Assembly: GCA_964434235.1 (NCBI GenBank)
Contig: CAYSUN010000001.1
Coordinates: forward strand, 33,977 to 97,976
Reading direction: 5' to 3'
Source: JABMRF01 sp964434235
Lineage (GTDB): Bacteria > Patescibacteriota > Patescibacteriia > UBA11705 > JABHMO01
Length of the DNA: 64,000 bases
Part shown: positions 7,126 through 16,015 of the stretch, one piece after another
Layout of the letters: each line of letters starts with the position of its first letter
Position numbering within the stretch: the first letter of the stretch is position 1
Made by a program: the position numbers and the translations under genes
Notes under the pieces: generated by a model
Database searches by the model: none
The model's input: the letters and a program-made list of their open reading frames with translations, nothing else
What the model was told of the DNA's origin: nothing

Positions 7126-7749
7126 ATGAAAATTATTCATGATGAAAAAGAGGGTGTGTTTGTTTTTATTGCGAGAGACGTTGAGGAAACAGAAGTTTTG
7201 AGAAAGTTGATCAAGGCTTGTCAACGAGGAAATAAATTGGATTATGGTGGGCGAAAAACAAATCCGGATAATTCTATGAGTTTAGATTTTTATTTTGGAG
7301 CTAAGGAAAAAGAAGTAGTAAGAAGACTTAGTGAGTGTTGTATTATAATTGATACAGTGCATGTGGGTGGTATACATTTAAGGTTGAAAGGAATCGAAAA
7401 TCAAGATCAGAATAATGTTAGAGCATTGCGTGATTCCTGCTATTTCGGATCAGGTGAATTAACTTTTCTTCGTGGGACAGAGATTGATGGTTCAAAAGCT
7501 ATTATTGTTGTAGCAGGTTATTGTAAAGTTTGTGGAGGTAAAATTACGGATTCGGGTAGTTGTGAATATAGGGTTTGCAAAAAGTGTGCTGATAAATGTA
7601 ATCATCAATATGTTCATGGATATATTCATGGTGGAGAAATATCACTTGGTAGGGGGGTGTATTGTGAATTGTGTGGACGAGTGAAAGATAATGAAAACGT
7701 TTTTCCGATTCTTAAACAGGGAGAATCTGGCATTGTGGAAATTTTGTAA
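7126..7749 (+). CDS. Hypothetical zinc-ribbon protein, second tandem paralogue
   Basis: This 207-residue protein repeats the plan of the preceding gene: EGVFVFIARDVEETEVLRKL at the N-terminus, then CKVCGG, CKKC and CELCGR at the C-terminus, plus a tail of about 20 extra residues. AAAGGAG lies 7 bases upstream of its ATG, inside the end of the first gene, so the pair is one operon. The conserved features (VLRKLIKAC, NPDNS, FGAK) mark the family core. A strong terminator follows. Tandem duplication with divergence suggests specialised copies or a heteromer; this is inference. Confidence 0.75.
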   Translation: MKIIHDEKEGVFVFIARDVEETEVLRKLIKACQRGNKLDYGGRKTNPDNSMSLDFYFGAKEKEVVRRLSECCIIIDTVHVGGIHLRLKGIENQDQNNVRALRDSCYFGSGELTFLRGTEIDGSKAIIVVAGYCKVCGGKITDSGSCEYRVCKKCADKCNHQYVHGYIHGGEISLGRGVYCELCGRVKDNENVFPILKQGESGIVEIL

Positions 7750-7757
7750 ATTACATT

Positions 7758-7789
7758 ACGGAAGATTAAAATAATCTTCCGTTTTTTTT
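7758..7789 (+). terminator. Terminator after the zinc-ribbon pair
   Basis: ACGGAAGATTA and TAATCTTCCGT form an 11-bp perfect stem with a 3-base loop, followed by eight T. Confidence 0.92.
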
Positions 7790-7801
7790 GTTTAAATAAC
7801 A

Positions 7802-7810
7802 TGCTAAAAT
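7802..7810 (+). promoter_or_regulatory. Extended -10 promoter of recG
   Basis: TGC followed by TAAAAT (7805-7810) is the extended -10 form seen before several genes here. No -35 is visible because the upstream DNA is the previous terminator. It would give a leader of about 25 bases. Confidence 0.45.
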
Positions 7811-7841
7811 ATATAAAGAACAATATAACAATTGAAATATA

Positions 7842-9890
7842 ATGAATTTAGAGACCAAAATAAGCGAATTAACTAGAGTCGGCAAAACAACTGGCTCACG
7901 ATTAAAAAATCTCGGTTTGGAAACTGTGGAAGATTTGATTTTTTATTTTCCTTTTCGTTATGAGGATTACAGTATTATTAAATCAATCAACAGTTTAATA
8001 CCTGGTGAGCCGGTTACGGTTAAGGGTAAAATTCAACTAATTGCCAACCGGCGAAGTTGGCGCAAAAGAAAAATTATTACTGAGGCGTTAATTTCAGATG
8101 AAACTGAAACAGTGAAAATTATTTGGTTTAATCAACCATTTTTAACAAAATCATTGAAAGTCGGAGATGAAGTTTTCATTTCAGGTAAATTAGACGAAGA
8201 CCGATTGCAATTTGTTAGTCCAGATTATGAAAAAGTTCGAACAGAAAATATTCATACTGCTAGACTGGTGCCAGTTTATCATTTAACGCAAGGCGTAACC
8301 CAAAAGCAACTTCGCTTTTTGCTTAGTCAATGTCGTTCAGTTATGCAAAGTTTGCCAGAATATGTGCCTCAAGATATTTTGCAAAAATATAAATTTTTAG
8401 ATTTAAATTCAGCTTTGTCAAATATTCATTTCCCTGAAAACAAAAAAATTGCTGAGCAAGCTAAATTGCGTTTACAGTTTAATGAACTTTTTTTAATTCA
8501 GTTGGCTATTCAAAAGGAAAAACAACTTTTGAAAGAAAGCAAAGCTTTGAAAATTAAATTTTTACAAAAACAAACTAAGGATTTTGTGGAATCTTTGCAA
8601 TTTAAATTGACTGATGCGCAAAAAAAATGCTCTTGGGAAATTATTCAAGATTTAGAAAAAGATCGACCAATGAATCGTTTACTTGAAGGTGATGTTGGTT
8701 CTGGTAAAACAGTAGTTGTAACTCTTGGTATGTTGAACTGTATTTTGAACGGGTACAAAGTCGTATTGATGGCTCCGACAGAAATTTTAGCTGAGCAACA
8801 TTACCAGACTTTGCGCAAGTTTTTTGTTAAACAAAAATTTAATTGTGCATTATTTACAGGTAGCAAAAGAGAGATCAATGGGGAAAAAATTAGTAAGATA
8901 AAAATTTTGGATATTTTAAAACAAGGTCAATTTGATCTTGTTATAGGCACTCAAGCTTTAATTCAGGCAGGCGTTGAAATAAAAGATTTAGGTTTGGTGG
9001 TGGTAGATGAACAGCATCGTTTTGGAGTGAGTCAAAGAAAGGCTTTGGTAAATAAGAGTCAAAAAAACGGCTATTTGCCTCATTTCCTTTCCATGACAGC
9101 TACACCGATTCCTAGAACTTTAGTTTTAACTTTGTATGGTGATTTGGATTTGTCTATAATCAATCAAATGCCAGCGGGACGAAAACCAATTTCAACTAAA
9201 GTTGTTTATGAAGGCGACCGTCAAAAAGCGTATGACTTTATAGGCCAGGAAATTAGTCACGGTCGCCAAGTTTTTGTTATTTGTCCACTGATTGATCCTA
9301 GTGATAAGGCGGGAACTAAATCAGTTAAACAAGAATTTGAAAGATTAGATAAAGATATTTTTCCTGATTTGAAAATCGGACTAATGCATGGCAAATTAAA
9401 ATCAATTGATAAACAGTTGATAATGCAAGAATTTGCTGAACATAAAATTGACATATTAGTTTCAACTTCAGTTATTGAAGTTGGTATTGATGTGCCCAAT
9501 GCTTCCATTATGATGATTGAAGGTGCTGATCGATTTGGTTTGGCTCAATTGCATCAGTTTCGTGGACGGGTCGGACGAGGTGAACATCAATCTTATTGTT
9601 TTCTTTTTACTGATAATAATTCACCACTGACAAAAAAAAGATTAAAATATTTAGAACAGTGTAAAGATGGATTTAAACTAGCGGAAATGGATTTACAACT
9701 TCGTGGACCTGGAGAAGTTTATGGCGTTCAACAATCAGGTTTGCCTGATTTAAGAATTGCCAGCTTAACAGATTTATCTTTAATTCAAAAAGCGCAAGAA
9801 GAAGCACGAATTTTATTACAAAATGGTAATTTAAGTCAAAATTTACAAGTCGTGGTTGATAAGCAAAAAATCAGTTTGCATTTTGAATAG
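7842..9890 (+). CDS. recG: ATP-dependent DNA helicase RecG
   Basis: The 682-residue protein has the full RecG layout: an N-terminal wedge/OB domain (about 1-180), a helicase core with GDVGSGKT (Walker A), DEQHRFG (the DExH box typical of RecG), TATPIPRT, and the second lobe with VSTSVIEVGIDVPNA and QFRGRVGRG, then the RecG-type end LRGPGEVYG. RecG reverses stalled forks and branch-migrates Holliday junctions. It stands alone, with no co-directed neighbour in the same transcript. Start ATG 7842 without a Shine-Dalgarno site. Confidence 0.97.
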   Translation: MNLETKISELTRVGKTTGSRLKNLGLETVEDLIFYFPFRYEDYSIIKSINSLIPGEPVTVKGKIQLIANRRSWRKRKIITEALISDETETVKIIWFNQPFLTKSLKVGDEVFISGKLDEDRLQFVSPDYEKVRTENIHTARLVPVYHLTQGVTQKQLRFLLSQCRSVMQSLPEYVPQDILQKYKFLDLNSALSNIHFPENKKIAEQAKLRLQFNELFLIQLAIQKEKQLLKESKALKIKFLQKQTKDFVESLQFKLTDAQKKCSWEIIQDLEKDRPMNRLLEGDVGSGKTVVVTLGMLNCILNGYKVVLMAPTEILAEQHYQTLRKFFVKQKFNCALFTGSKREINGEKISKIKILDILKQGQFDLVIGTQALIQAGVEIKDLGLVVVDEQHRFGVSQRKALVNKSQKNGYLPHFLSMTATPIPRTLVLTLYGDLDLSIINQMPAGRKPISTKVVYEGDRQKAYDFIGQEISHGRQVFVICPLIDPSDKAGTKSVKQEFERLDKDIFPDLKIGLMHGKLKSIDKQLIMQEFAEHKIDILVSTSVIEVGIDVPNASIMMIEGADRFGLAQLHQFRGRVGRGEHQSYCFLFTDNNSPLTKKRLKYLEQCKDGFKLAEMDLQLRGPGEVYGVQQSGLPDLRIASLTDLSLIQKAQEEARILLQNGNLSQNLQVVVDKQKISLHFE

Positions 9891-9904
9891 ATTAGTAGTT
9901 GATG

Positions 9905-9933
9905 TTGACAGTGAGCAGGCATTTTGCTAAAGT
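9905..9933 (+). promoter_or_regulatory. Sigma-70-type promoter
   Basis: TTGACA (9905-9910), 17-base spacer, TAAAGT (9928-9933) preceded by TGC, an extended -10. It drives the gene at 9982 with a leader of about 40 bases. Confidence 0.75.
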
Positions 9934-9981
9934 TTTTCTTGATTGTTTGATAGTAGTTTAATTGACTAGGAGGATCAATAA

Positions 9982-10362
9982 ATGGAAAGCGTAAGGGATA
10001 AAAAATGCCCACACTGTGCTCGCTTGATCCAAATTGAACAAAATCAAACTAAATTTTTTCTTGATGAATTTTGGCATTCTGAATGTTTAATTCGCTATGC
10101 ACTAAGTCAGATTGCTCAGTCTTTTGGTCATAAAATTGAGATTATCGGTTTTCTTATGGGCATTAGAGGTAATTATACTAAGTTTGAAAGAGCTTTATTG
10201 GTTATTTGGGTGAAAATTGCAAAGCAAGAAAATACTGATTTTGAAGTTCGAGAGTTAGTTCGAGATTTGTTAGTCCATTTATTCCAATACACGCCAGAAG
10301 AATTAACTAATACTTATTGGTCTGGTAGTGTTGTTTCAATTTACAAGGTAATGTCTGCTTAA
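9982..10362 (+). CDS. Hypothetical protein with CxxC...HxxC metal site, 126 aa
   Basis: The N-terminus shows CPHC (10-13) and, about 25 residues on, WHSEC, a likely zinc site of C2HC type. The rest is helical (YALSQIAQSFGHK, LLVIWVKIAK, VRDLLVHLFQY) without membrane segments. The family is unknown to me. It has its own consensus promoter, an AGGAGG Shine-Dalgarno site 8-9 bases before the ATG and its own terminator, so it is a single-gene unit. It belongs to the set of genes here with strong initiation signals. Confidence 0.75.
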   Translation: MESVRDKKCPHCARLIQIEQNQTKFFLDEFWHSECLIRYALSQIAQSFGHKIEIIGFLMGIRGNYTKFERALLVIWVKIAKQENTDFEVRELVRDLLVHLFQYTPEELTNTYWSGSVVSIYKVMSA

Positions 10363-10370
10363 AAAATAAA

Positions 10371-10404
10371 ACTGATCGCAATCTGGCGGTCAGTCTTTTT
10401 TTTT
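10371..10404. terminator. Terminator between convergent genes
   Basis: ACTGATCGC and GCGGTCAGT form a 9-bp stem (one G-T pair) followed by a long T-run on the plus strand. It ends the gene at 9982 and lies 6 bases from the end of the minus-strand gene. Confidence 0.8.
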
Positions 10405-10409
10405 GTAAT

Positions 10410-11345
10410 TTATTCTTGTGTGATTTTTGCTAATTGATCAGGAAAGTTTTGATAAATTAAATTTATTGCTTTAATGGCTATTGTTCTTAGCGTTTTTCGG
10501 TCATTGTTTTTTTTGCAGTTCTCAAGTTGGCTATTAAATTCATCAACCAAAGCATCAATTTCTTTGACCATGTCTGGGTTACTCAATTGAATTATTTTTT
10601 CTGCAACTGATGATAAACCATTTCTAGCAAAATATTTTTGGTAATGGGGAATTGGACTTATTTTTTGAAATATATCATCAGCAACATCATCATCAGTTAA
10701 ATGTAAACAACCCCAAGCATTAAAATAATCTGGATTAAGTGTGTAGTTTGCTCTTTCCATTTCTTCTTTTACTCGCAAACTATCACGTTTAAGTTTTTTT
10801 TGTATTAATTTCTGATCATCATTAGCAAAAGGAAAATCCTTTCTTTCAAAAGTTTCAGGATCAACATAGTTTGGCCCATATATAAGCAGTTTTGCTTGAT
10901 TAGCAATATCAAGTAATGGTTGAATAATCTGTTTTTGTTGACAAATAGGTAGGAGTTCGTTGAATTTATCAGCTAAGCGGTCAAATTCTTTTATAGCGTC
11001 AGGATGGCTGAGAATTTTTAATGTATTAGCATAATCGTTATCTCTGTAAGCGTGCGGTCGGCGATAGCTTTCAATATAGTGAAAAACTGGTTTTACTTTG
11101 TTTAAATATTGCAAACCATCTTTTAGTAGACCTATATTTCCTGCCCAAACATTGAATGAATCACTTAATAAGCCGGTTTCTGAAGTTTTCATTCCTTCCA
11201 CAAGTCTTAGTCTATATTCTCGACGTTCTTCAGCGTCAGATTTGAATTTAATCATTTCTCCAGAGTCTGGAGAAACAAGACCCTCCAAAGAAGAATCTTC
11301 TTTAGAGGTTTGGGGTTGATCTTTTTTCCTAAAAGGGTTGAACAT
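10410..11345 (-). CDS. Hypothetical protein with internal duplication, 311 aa
   Basis: No known domain is recognised. The protein contains two related halves: residues about 62-156 (SDSFNVWAGNIGLLKDG ... HYIESY ... HPDAIKEFDRLADKFNELL ... AKLLIYG) and about 206-299 (PDYFNAWGCLHL ... HYQKYF ... NPDMVKEIDALVDEFNSQL ... AINLIYQ). Both are helical, so this looks like a duplicated helical domain joined by a charged linker. A basic N-terminus (FRKKD) precedes. The gene follows the NUDIX gene by 13 bases and ends the minus-strand series that starts at 21277. Function unknown. Confidence 0.7.
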   Translation of the reverse strand: MFNPFRKKDQPQTSKEDSSLEGLVSPDSGEMIKFKSDAEERREYRLRLVEGMKTSETGLLSDSFNVWAGNIGLLKDGLQYLNKVKPVFHYIESYRRPHAYRDNDYANTLKILSHPDAIKEFDRLADKFNELLPICQQKQIIQPLLDIANQAKLLIYGPNYVDPETFERKDFPFANDDQKLIQKKLKRDSLRVKEEMERANYTLNPDYFNAWGCLHLTDDDVADDIFQKISPIPHYQKYFARNGLSSVAEKIIQLSNPDMVKEIDALVDEFNSQLENCKKNNDRKTLRTIAIKAINLIYQNFPDQLAKITQE

Positions 11346-11358
11346 ATTTATAGTAAAT

Positions 11359-11979
11359 TTATGAGTTGGCTGATTTATCTAATTTATGAATAATATCATC
11401 AGCAATTTTTTGATCAATAGGCATGTTTAAGAGTTTTTTTAAATCTTTTTTAGGTACTAGGCTAACTGTCCAAACTTCTTCAACTTCGCCATCTTTTCTG
11501 TGAAAATCTGCTTGAGTTGGTGTTCCTCCAATTCTTTTGGCCAAATAATATCGTGTTAACGTTGTGGTTTTTGTATAGTCACCTAAATAACCGGTGATTT
11601 CGGTAAGTAAACCAGTTTCTTCCAAAGCTTCCTTAACGGCCGTTTGCTGTAAGGTTAAAGTCGGTTCAATTCTGCCTTTGGGAAAGGTGTGTTCATATCC
11701 GCCAAAATGATTACTTGGTTCATATATCCAAATTCTGCCATCTGGTTCCTCAATAATTACGCCAGTAGATTTTTTTAAATAACTGTTTGGAGGCAATTTA
11801 AATTCCGGTTCTTGGTTTTTTAGATCAACATCTGGTATATTTGCGAACTCTGGAGCTTCTTTTATACTTTCAAATTTAACGTCGTTAATTTCTAATCCTT
11901 CGCAAAAAGTTGTTTTTGAAAAATTAACTATTTCATTCGGATCTTTTAGTGGATCTTGTTCTTGTTCAAATTTAAACAT
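11359..11979 (-). CDS. NUDIX hydrolase-like protein
   Basis: The 206-residue protein has a C-terminal NUDIX domain with the box starting at FPKGRIEP and ending KEALEETGL. Compared with the consensus G-x5-E-x7-R-E-U-x-E-E-x-G-U, the first Glu is Leu and the Arg is Lys, while the metal-binding EExG core is kept. NUDIX enzymes cleave nucleoside diphosphates linked to other groups. The N-terminal 70 residues are an unrecognised acidic extension. The altered Glu may change metal binding or specificity. Distance to the gene downstream is 13 bases. Confidence 0.75.
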   Translation of the reverse strand: MFKFEQEQDPLKDPNEIVNFSKTTFCEGLEINDVKFESIKEAPEFANIPDVDLKNQEPEFKLPPNSYLKKSTGVIIEEPDGRIWIYEPSNHFGGYEHTFPKGRIEPTLTLQQTAVKEALEETGLLTEITGYLGDYTKTTTLTRYYLAKRIGGTPTQADFHRKDGEVEEVWTVSLVPKKDLKKLLNMPIDQKIADDIIHKLDKSANS

Positions 11980-12012
11980 ATCTTTTGGTTTAATTGCAGT
12001 TATATTAATTTC

Positions 12013-12055
12013 AATAATTGATTAACTTCTGTAACTTGAATAGTGCCAATTATTT
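12013..12055 (-). pseudogene. Remnant copy of the radA 3' end
   Basis: Bases 12013-12043 are identical to 13268-13298 at the 3' end of radA; eight more bases match after a 4-base insertion. On the minus strand it still reads IQVTEVNQLLKLI and a stop, against IQVTEVNQLLNLL in intact radA. It lies just past the YibE/F-like gene, which therefore sits between two copies of the radA end. Confidence 0.85.
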
Positions 12056-12085
12056 AGAGTGGATTGAAAAGTTTTAACAGAAGTA

Positions 12086-13252
12086 CTATTTCTTAATTTT
12101 TTTTATAAAATAATAAAACGAACTTAAAATCGGAATATTTAGGGCAATTGTGAAAATTAATAATAGTAAGAGTATTATTAAGTCTGGGATGTTTTCGACA
12201 TTTAATTTAACCCATAGTGGTACAGTAATATTCGTTGCATAAAAAAGGTGAAGGTATGTTGGAATAAATATTACGGTAATAATAATTATTAAACTATTTA
12301 GCTGACCTAAAAGTATTTTTGAAATATCTTTATCAACTATCGTTGATTTTAAATATTTTAGAAAATTGTTTTTATTTTTCTCAAACTTTTCCTCTAATAA
12401 ATTATAGGTTTTTTGCGAACTGTCAATTATAAAACCGATTGGTGCTAATGTTAATATAAGTAGAAAAATATTTTGTAATTTCAATTCTTGAATTAAAGAA
12501 AAATATAAACTGGTCGAGATATTGCTTATTACACCGAGTGGCTTATACAGTATTATTACAATAGAAAAAACAATGACTGAAAAGAAAATAGTTAAGATAT
12601 TACCAAGAAATGAAAATATTGATTTTTTGTTCAGCCCAAAATTTATGAAAGTATAAATACCAATAAAAATAATTGCACTGAACAAACTTAATAACAAAAT
12701 ATTTGAATTGTTAATTGCCATCGGTAGTGTATACGTGAAAAGTATTGTCAAAATAATGATACTACTAGCAAAAATTTTCCAACTTTTTTTATATAACAAA
12801 ACAAATAATAAAAATAATATTATTAAAATAGCTTTCAGAATAATGGGGGAGCGGTATTTACTAATTATTTGATAATTTTCAAATGAGTAATTATTTTTTG
12901 TTAAAATTAATTTGTCTCTAGTTTGAAATCGTTCAAAAACAGAATCAACTTGATTTTTATAATGGCTTACTCCAATGAGTTGATTTTTGTTTTCTCCAGA
13001 TTTTATTTTGACTTCAAATTCTTGAAAAATAGCTAAGGGGTCTAAATATTCATCATATTCTTCAAAGTTTTCTGCGATAATTTCAGTTATTTCTCCAATG
13101 AAATAAGTTTCTTTTAGTTGAGTATCATTAGCAATATTTTGCTCTTCAAGTATATTTTCAGAATCTACCGTTGTTTCTTGAGCTATGGCAACATGGCCAA
13201 TAAAAAAGAATATTAACAAAATAATGATTATTTTTGAGTACTTACTTTTCAT
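12086..13252 (-). CDS. YibE/F-like membrane protein
   Basis: The 388-residue protein has a signal peptide (1-24), an extracytoplasmic beta domain of about 120 residues, then seven or eight membrane helices starting at SPIILKAILIILFLL, as in YibE/F family proteins. Their function is not settled; transport or chaperoning at the membrane has been proposed. The start ATG is 2 bases past the radA stop. The gene is flanked by duplicated radA 3' sequence, so it was probably inserted there. Codon use is as AT-rich as its neighbours, so any transfer is either old or from a similar genome. Confidence 0.7.
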   Translation of the reverse strand: MKSKYSKIIIILLIFFFIGHVAIAQETTVDSENILEEQNIANDTQLKETYFIGEITEIIAENFEEYDEYLDPLAIFQEFEVKIKSGENKNQLIGVSHYKNQVDSVFERFQTRDKLILTKNNYSFENYQIISKYRSPIILKAILIILFLLFVLLYKKSWKIFASSIIILTILFTYTLPMAINNSNILLLSLFSAIIFIGIYTFINFGLNKKSIFSFLGNILTIFFSVIVFSIVIILYKPLGVISNISTSLYFSLIQELKLQNIFLLILTLAPIGFIIDSSQKTYNLLEEKFEKNKNNFLKYLKSTIVDKDISKILLGQLNSLIIIITVIFIPTYLHLFYATNITVPLWVKLNVENIPDLIILLLLLIFTIALNIPILSSFYYFIKKIKK

Positions 13253-13254
13253 AA

Positions 13255-14586
13255 TTATAATAAATTTAATAATTGATTAACTTCTGTAACTTGAATAGAA
13301 TTATTTTGTTTTTTAGGAATTATAATATTTTTAAATCCTAATTTTTTAGCTTCCTGAACTCTTTTTTCTAAATTGATAACCGACCGAACTTCACCACCAA
13401 GTCCAATTTCACCTATGGCAATAGTATCTTTGCTAATGGGTTTATTTCTGAAAGCTGAAATAATAGCGAGAGCAACAGCTAGATCAATAGCTGGTTCAGT
13501 TACTTTTAATCCGCCGACAATATTTAAATGAATATCTTGATTGTTTAGATTGATATTCGCTCTTTTGAATAAAACGGCTGAAAGCATTTGCAATCTATTT
13601 TGATCGTAGCCCGACGTTTTTCTTTGCGGATAACCAAAAATAGTTGGAGTGACCAGAGCTTGGACTTCAATCAGAAAAGCTCGAGTACCTTCCATAAAAC
13701 AGGAAGTTACAGTTCCAGGTGTGATATTTGTTTCATTGGAAAGGAATGCTTTTGTTGGATCTTTTACTTCAGCTAAACCTTTGTCCGTCATTTCAAAAAC
13801 CCCGATTTCATTAGTTGAGCCAAAACGATTTTTACTACTTCGAAGTAATCGGAAACCGTGTAATTTATCTCCTTCCAAGTATAAAACTGTGTCAACTAAA
13901 TGTTCTAATGTTTTTGGGCCAGCCACCGAGCCATCTTTAGTAACGTGCCCAGTAATTAAAATTGGGATGTTGTTTTGTTTGGCTGTTTGCAAAAGTTTAA
14001 CGGTGCAAGCTCGTATTTGGCTAACATTGCCTGATTCAGAATCAACATCTGATGAATAAACAGTTTGAATTGAGTCAATTATTGCGATGCTGGGGTTGAT
14101 TGTTTTTATAGCCACGCAAACTTCTTCAATGTTTGTTTCACTTAAAAATTTTAAATTGATAGGTTTATAACCCAGTCGATCAATTCGAAGTTTTATTTGG
14201 CTGGCAGACTCTTCACCTGAAATATAAAGCAGGGGAGCGTTTTGATTTTCTAGACTTTGCAATATTTGTAGAACTAGAGTTGATTTTCCGATACCTGGTT
14301 CGCCACCGAGAAGAGTAATGCTTCCTTTGACAATTCCACCACCAAAGATTTGATCAATTTCTACTAAATTGGTTTTCATTCTTTCAAAGTGTTCAAGTTT
14401 AATGTCGTTAAAATCAGTTAATTTCCCAGAGTCAAATTGTAGTTCTTGTTTTTTTGATTTTTTGATTTTTTGATTTACTGACTCTTGAATTGTTCCCCAA
14501 GCACCACACTCAAGACAGCGTCCTGACCACTTAGGAAACTGTGCATCGCATTTTGAACAGGTGAAGATTGTTTTAATTTGAGCCAT
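13255..14586 (-). CDS. radA: DNA repair protein RadA (Sms)
   Basis: At 443 residues this is full-length RadA: N-terminal zinc finger C10-x2-C13-x10-C24-x2-C27, RecA-like core with Walker A GGEPGIGKST, the RadA signature KNRFGSTNE, and a C-terminal Lon-like domain (LNIVGGLKVTEPAIDLAVA, IGEIGLGGEVR). RadA is a helicase that extends recombination D-loops. It is fifth in the minus-strand series, 14 bases after the TrbC-SLT gene. The last 31 bases of coding sequence are duplicated downstream. Confidence 0.97.
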   Translation of the reverse strand: MAQIKTIFTCSKCDAQFPKWSGRCLECGAWGTIQESVNQKIKKSKKQELQFDSGKLTDFNDIKLEHFERMKTNLVEIDQIFGGGIVKGSITLLGGEPGIGKSTLVLQILQSLENQNAPLLYISGEESASQIKLRIDRLGYKPINLKFLSETNIEEVCVAIKTINPSIAIIDSIQTVYSSDVDSESGNVSQIRACTVKLLQTAKQNNIPILITGHVTKDGSVAGPKTLEHLVDTVLYLEGDKLHGFRLLRSSKNRFGSTNEIGVFEMTDKGLAEVKDPTKAFLSNETNITPGTVTSCFMEGTRAFLIEVQALVTPTIFGYPQRKTSGYDQNRLQMLSAVLFKRANINLNNQDIHLNIVGGLKVTEPAIDLAVALAIISAFRNKPISKDTIAIGEIGLGGEVRSVINLEKRVQEAKKLGFKNIIIPKKQNNSIQVTEVNQLLNLL

Positions 14587-14600
14587 TTTATTAAATAAAA

Positions 14601-15974
14601 TTATTTAATGGTAATTGGACAAGTCCCTGCACCAGGCACAGCTTGAAATAATTTCTCAGCATGGTATTTGTCAATTATTCTTTGTTTTCCAGCTTTTCGA
14701 ACTGAAACAGCTTTACCAGCCCCAAACATTTCACCACCAATCGCAGCTTCTTCTAGATTTTTATAATTACCACCAGTCCATTTGCTATTTTGATAACCGC
14801 CATCACCAGCAGTACATTCTGACTTACCTTTATCAAAAGCATTTTCTTTGCAACGTTTGACAATTAATTGTTTCCAAGATTCAGTTAGTCCTTTTTCAAT
14901 ATTTGTACCACCATTACAACCTCCAAGTTTAAGTGTGTTACCAAGACTGGCCGTTCCACTGTTGTGATAAAGATAAAGTAAAGTGGCAATATCAGAATCA
15001 CTTAATTTACTAAGATCGCCTTTACAAATAGTATTAATCTTTTTTATGGCGAGCATAGTCATGCCAGTTACACCCATTACCTGAACTTTATCTAAAATAA
15101 GGCGTGAATCATTTTTTAGTATAGGACTAGTTGATACCCCGATTTGGTTTAAGTAATAGGCAGTATCTGCCCCGCCTGTCCAGCCTTTCATTGACGCTGT
15201 CCAAGTGTCATATTTGAATTGGTACAAACCTTTGAAACAAGCACAATTTACTAATCCAGGTCTAAAGCCAGATTCATGTTCACACATTCCCACTAGAATA
15301 TTATAATTGAAGTTACCGCAAGCAGCAAAGTCTTTCATGAGTTGAACTAGTGAGTTTTTGTCTGGATGAGGATCACTATTTGTTGGCACACCGCAGTATT
15401 CAAGAACTGAGTTTTTAGGGGCAGGACATTTACCACCTGATCCACCACTTATCCAGCCTTCTCCATCTGCTTTTTCCGCATAAACTGGATCTATGTTAAA
15501 ATCCAGTGGAATGTTTTCAATTAAAGTGGTTTTTAGATTGGTTAAATTTGGATTAATTGTGTTCAAAATAATGTTTGTAATTAATAAAATTACTAAACCT
15601 AATAAAGCGCTGGTCATCATTGATTTTGATTTTTGTATACCTGCTGGATAAGCACCAGCTAAAACATAAAAAAGTCCACCAATCATAAAGACAAGAGTCG
15701 CCACAATAGAGCCCAAAATTATACCATAATTGTAAATACCAACTAGATATTCAACAATCCAAGGTGATGAAGAAAATTTTCCTCCTTCAACCATAACTTT
15801 TGATAAAGATGGCATGTTGGGAATTGGAATGCTGATTTTAGGTTGAATGGCTTCTTTTGCTTTACTTTCTGATGTGGTTGTTGCGCTTTGTGCAGAAACA
15901 GAAGGAACCAAACAAATGCTAACGAGAAGACAGGTTAGGCTAAATAAGAATAAAATTTTAGTTTTATTTCTCAT
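14601..15974 (-). CDS. TrbC/VirB2-like domain fused to a lysozyme-fold (SLT-like) domain
   Basis: The 457-residue protein has a signal peptide (1-29), a two-helix TrbC/VirB2-like domain (about 72-155, with IYNYGII, LFYVLAGAYPAGIQKSKSM and NIILNTINPNL), a linker, then a domain from about 205 with CEHESGF (E234 as candidate catalytic Glu) and GLYQF (249-253), the hallmarks of SLT/lysozyme-type transglycosylases. Eight or more Cys suggest disulfides outside the membrane. VirB2 pilins are normally small and single-domain; the fusion implies a membrane-held wall hydrolase or a pilus-linked enzyme. It shares about 80 percent of its TrbC-like domain with the next protein in the operon. Confidence 0.75.
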   Translation of the reverse strand: MRNKTKILFLFSLTCLLVSICLVPSVSAQSATTTSESKAKEAIQPKISIPIPNMPSLSKVMVEGGKFSSSPWIVEYLVGIYNYGIILGSIVATLVFMIGGLFYVLAGAYPAGIQKSKSMMTSALLGLVILLITNIILNTINPNLTNLKTTLIENIPLDFNIDPVYAEKADGEGWISGGSGGKCPAPKNSVLEYCGVPTNSDPHPDKNSLVQLMKDFAACGNFNYNILVGMCEHESGFRPGLVNCACFKGLYQFKYDTWTASMKGWTGGADTAYYLNQIGVSTSPILKNDSRLILDKVQVMGVTGMTMLAIKKINTICKGDLSKLSDSDIATLLYLYHNSGTASLGNTLKLGGCNGGTNIEKGLTESWKQLIVKRCKENAFDKGKSECTAGDGGYQNSKWTGGNYKNLEEAAIGGEMFGAGKAVSVRKAGKQRIIDKYHAEKLFQAVPGAGTCPITIK

Positions 15975-16015
15975 GTGTTCTGATAATAATAAAATTTATA
16001 AACTTTGTTTTTGAA

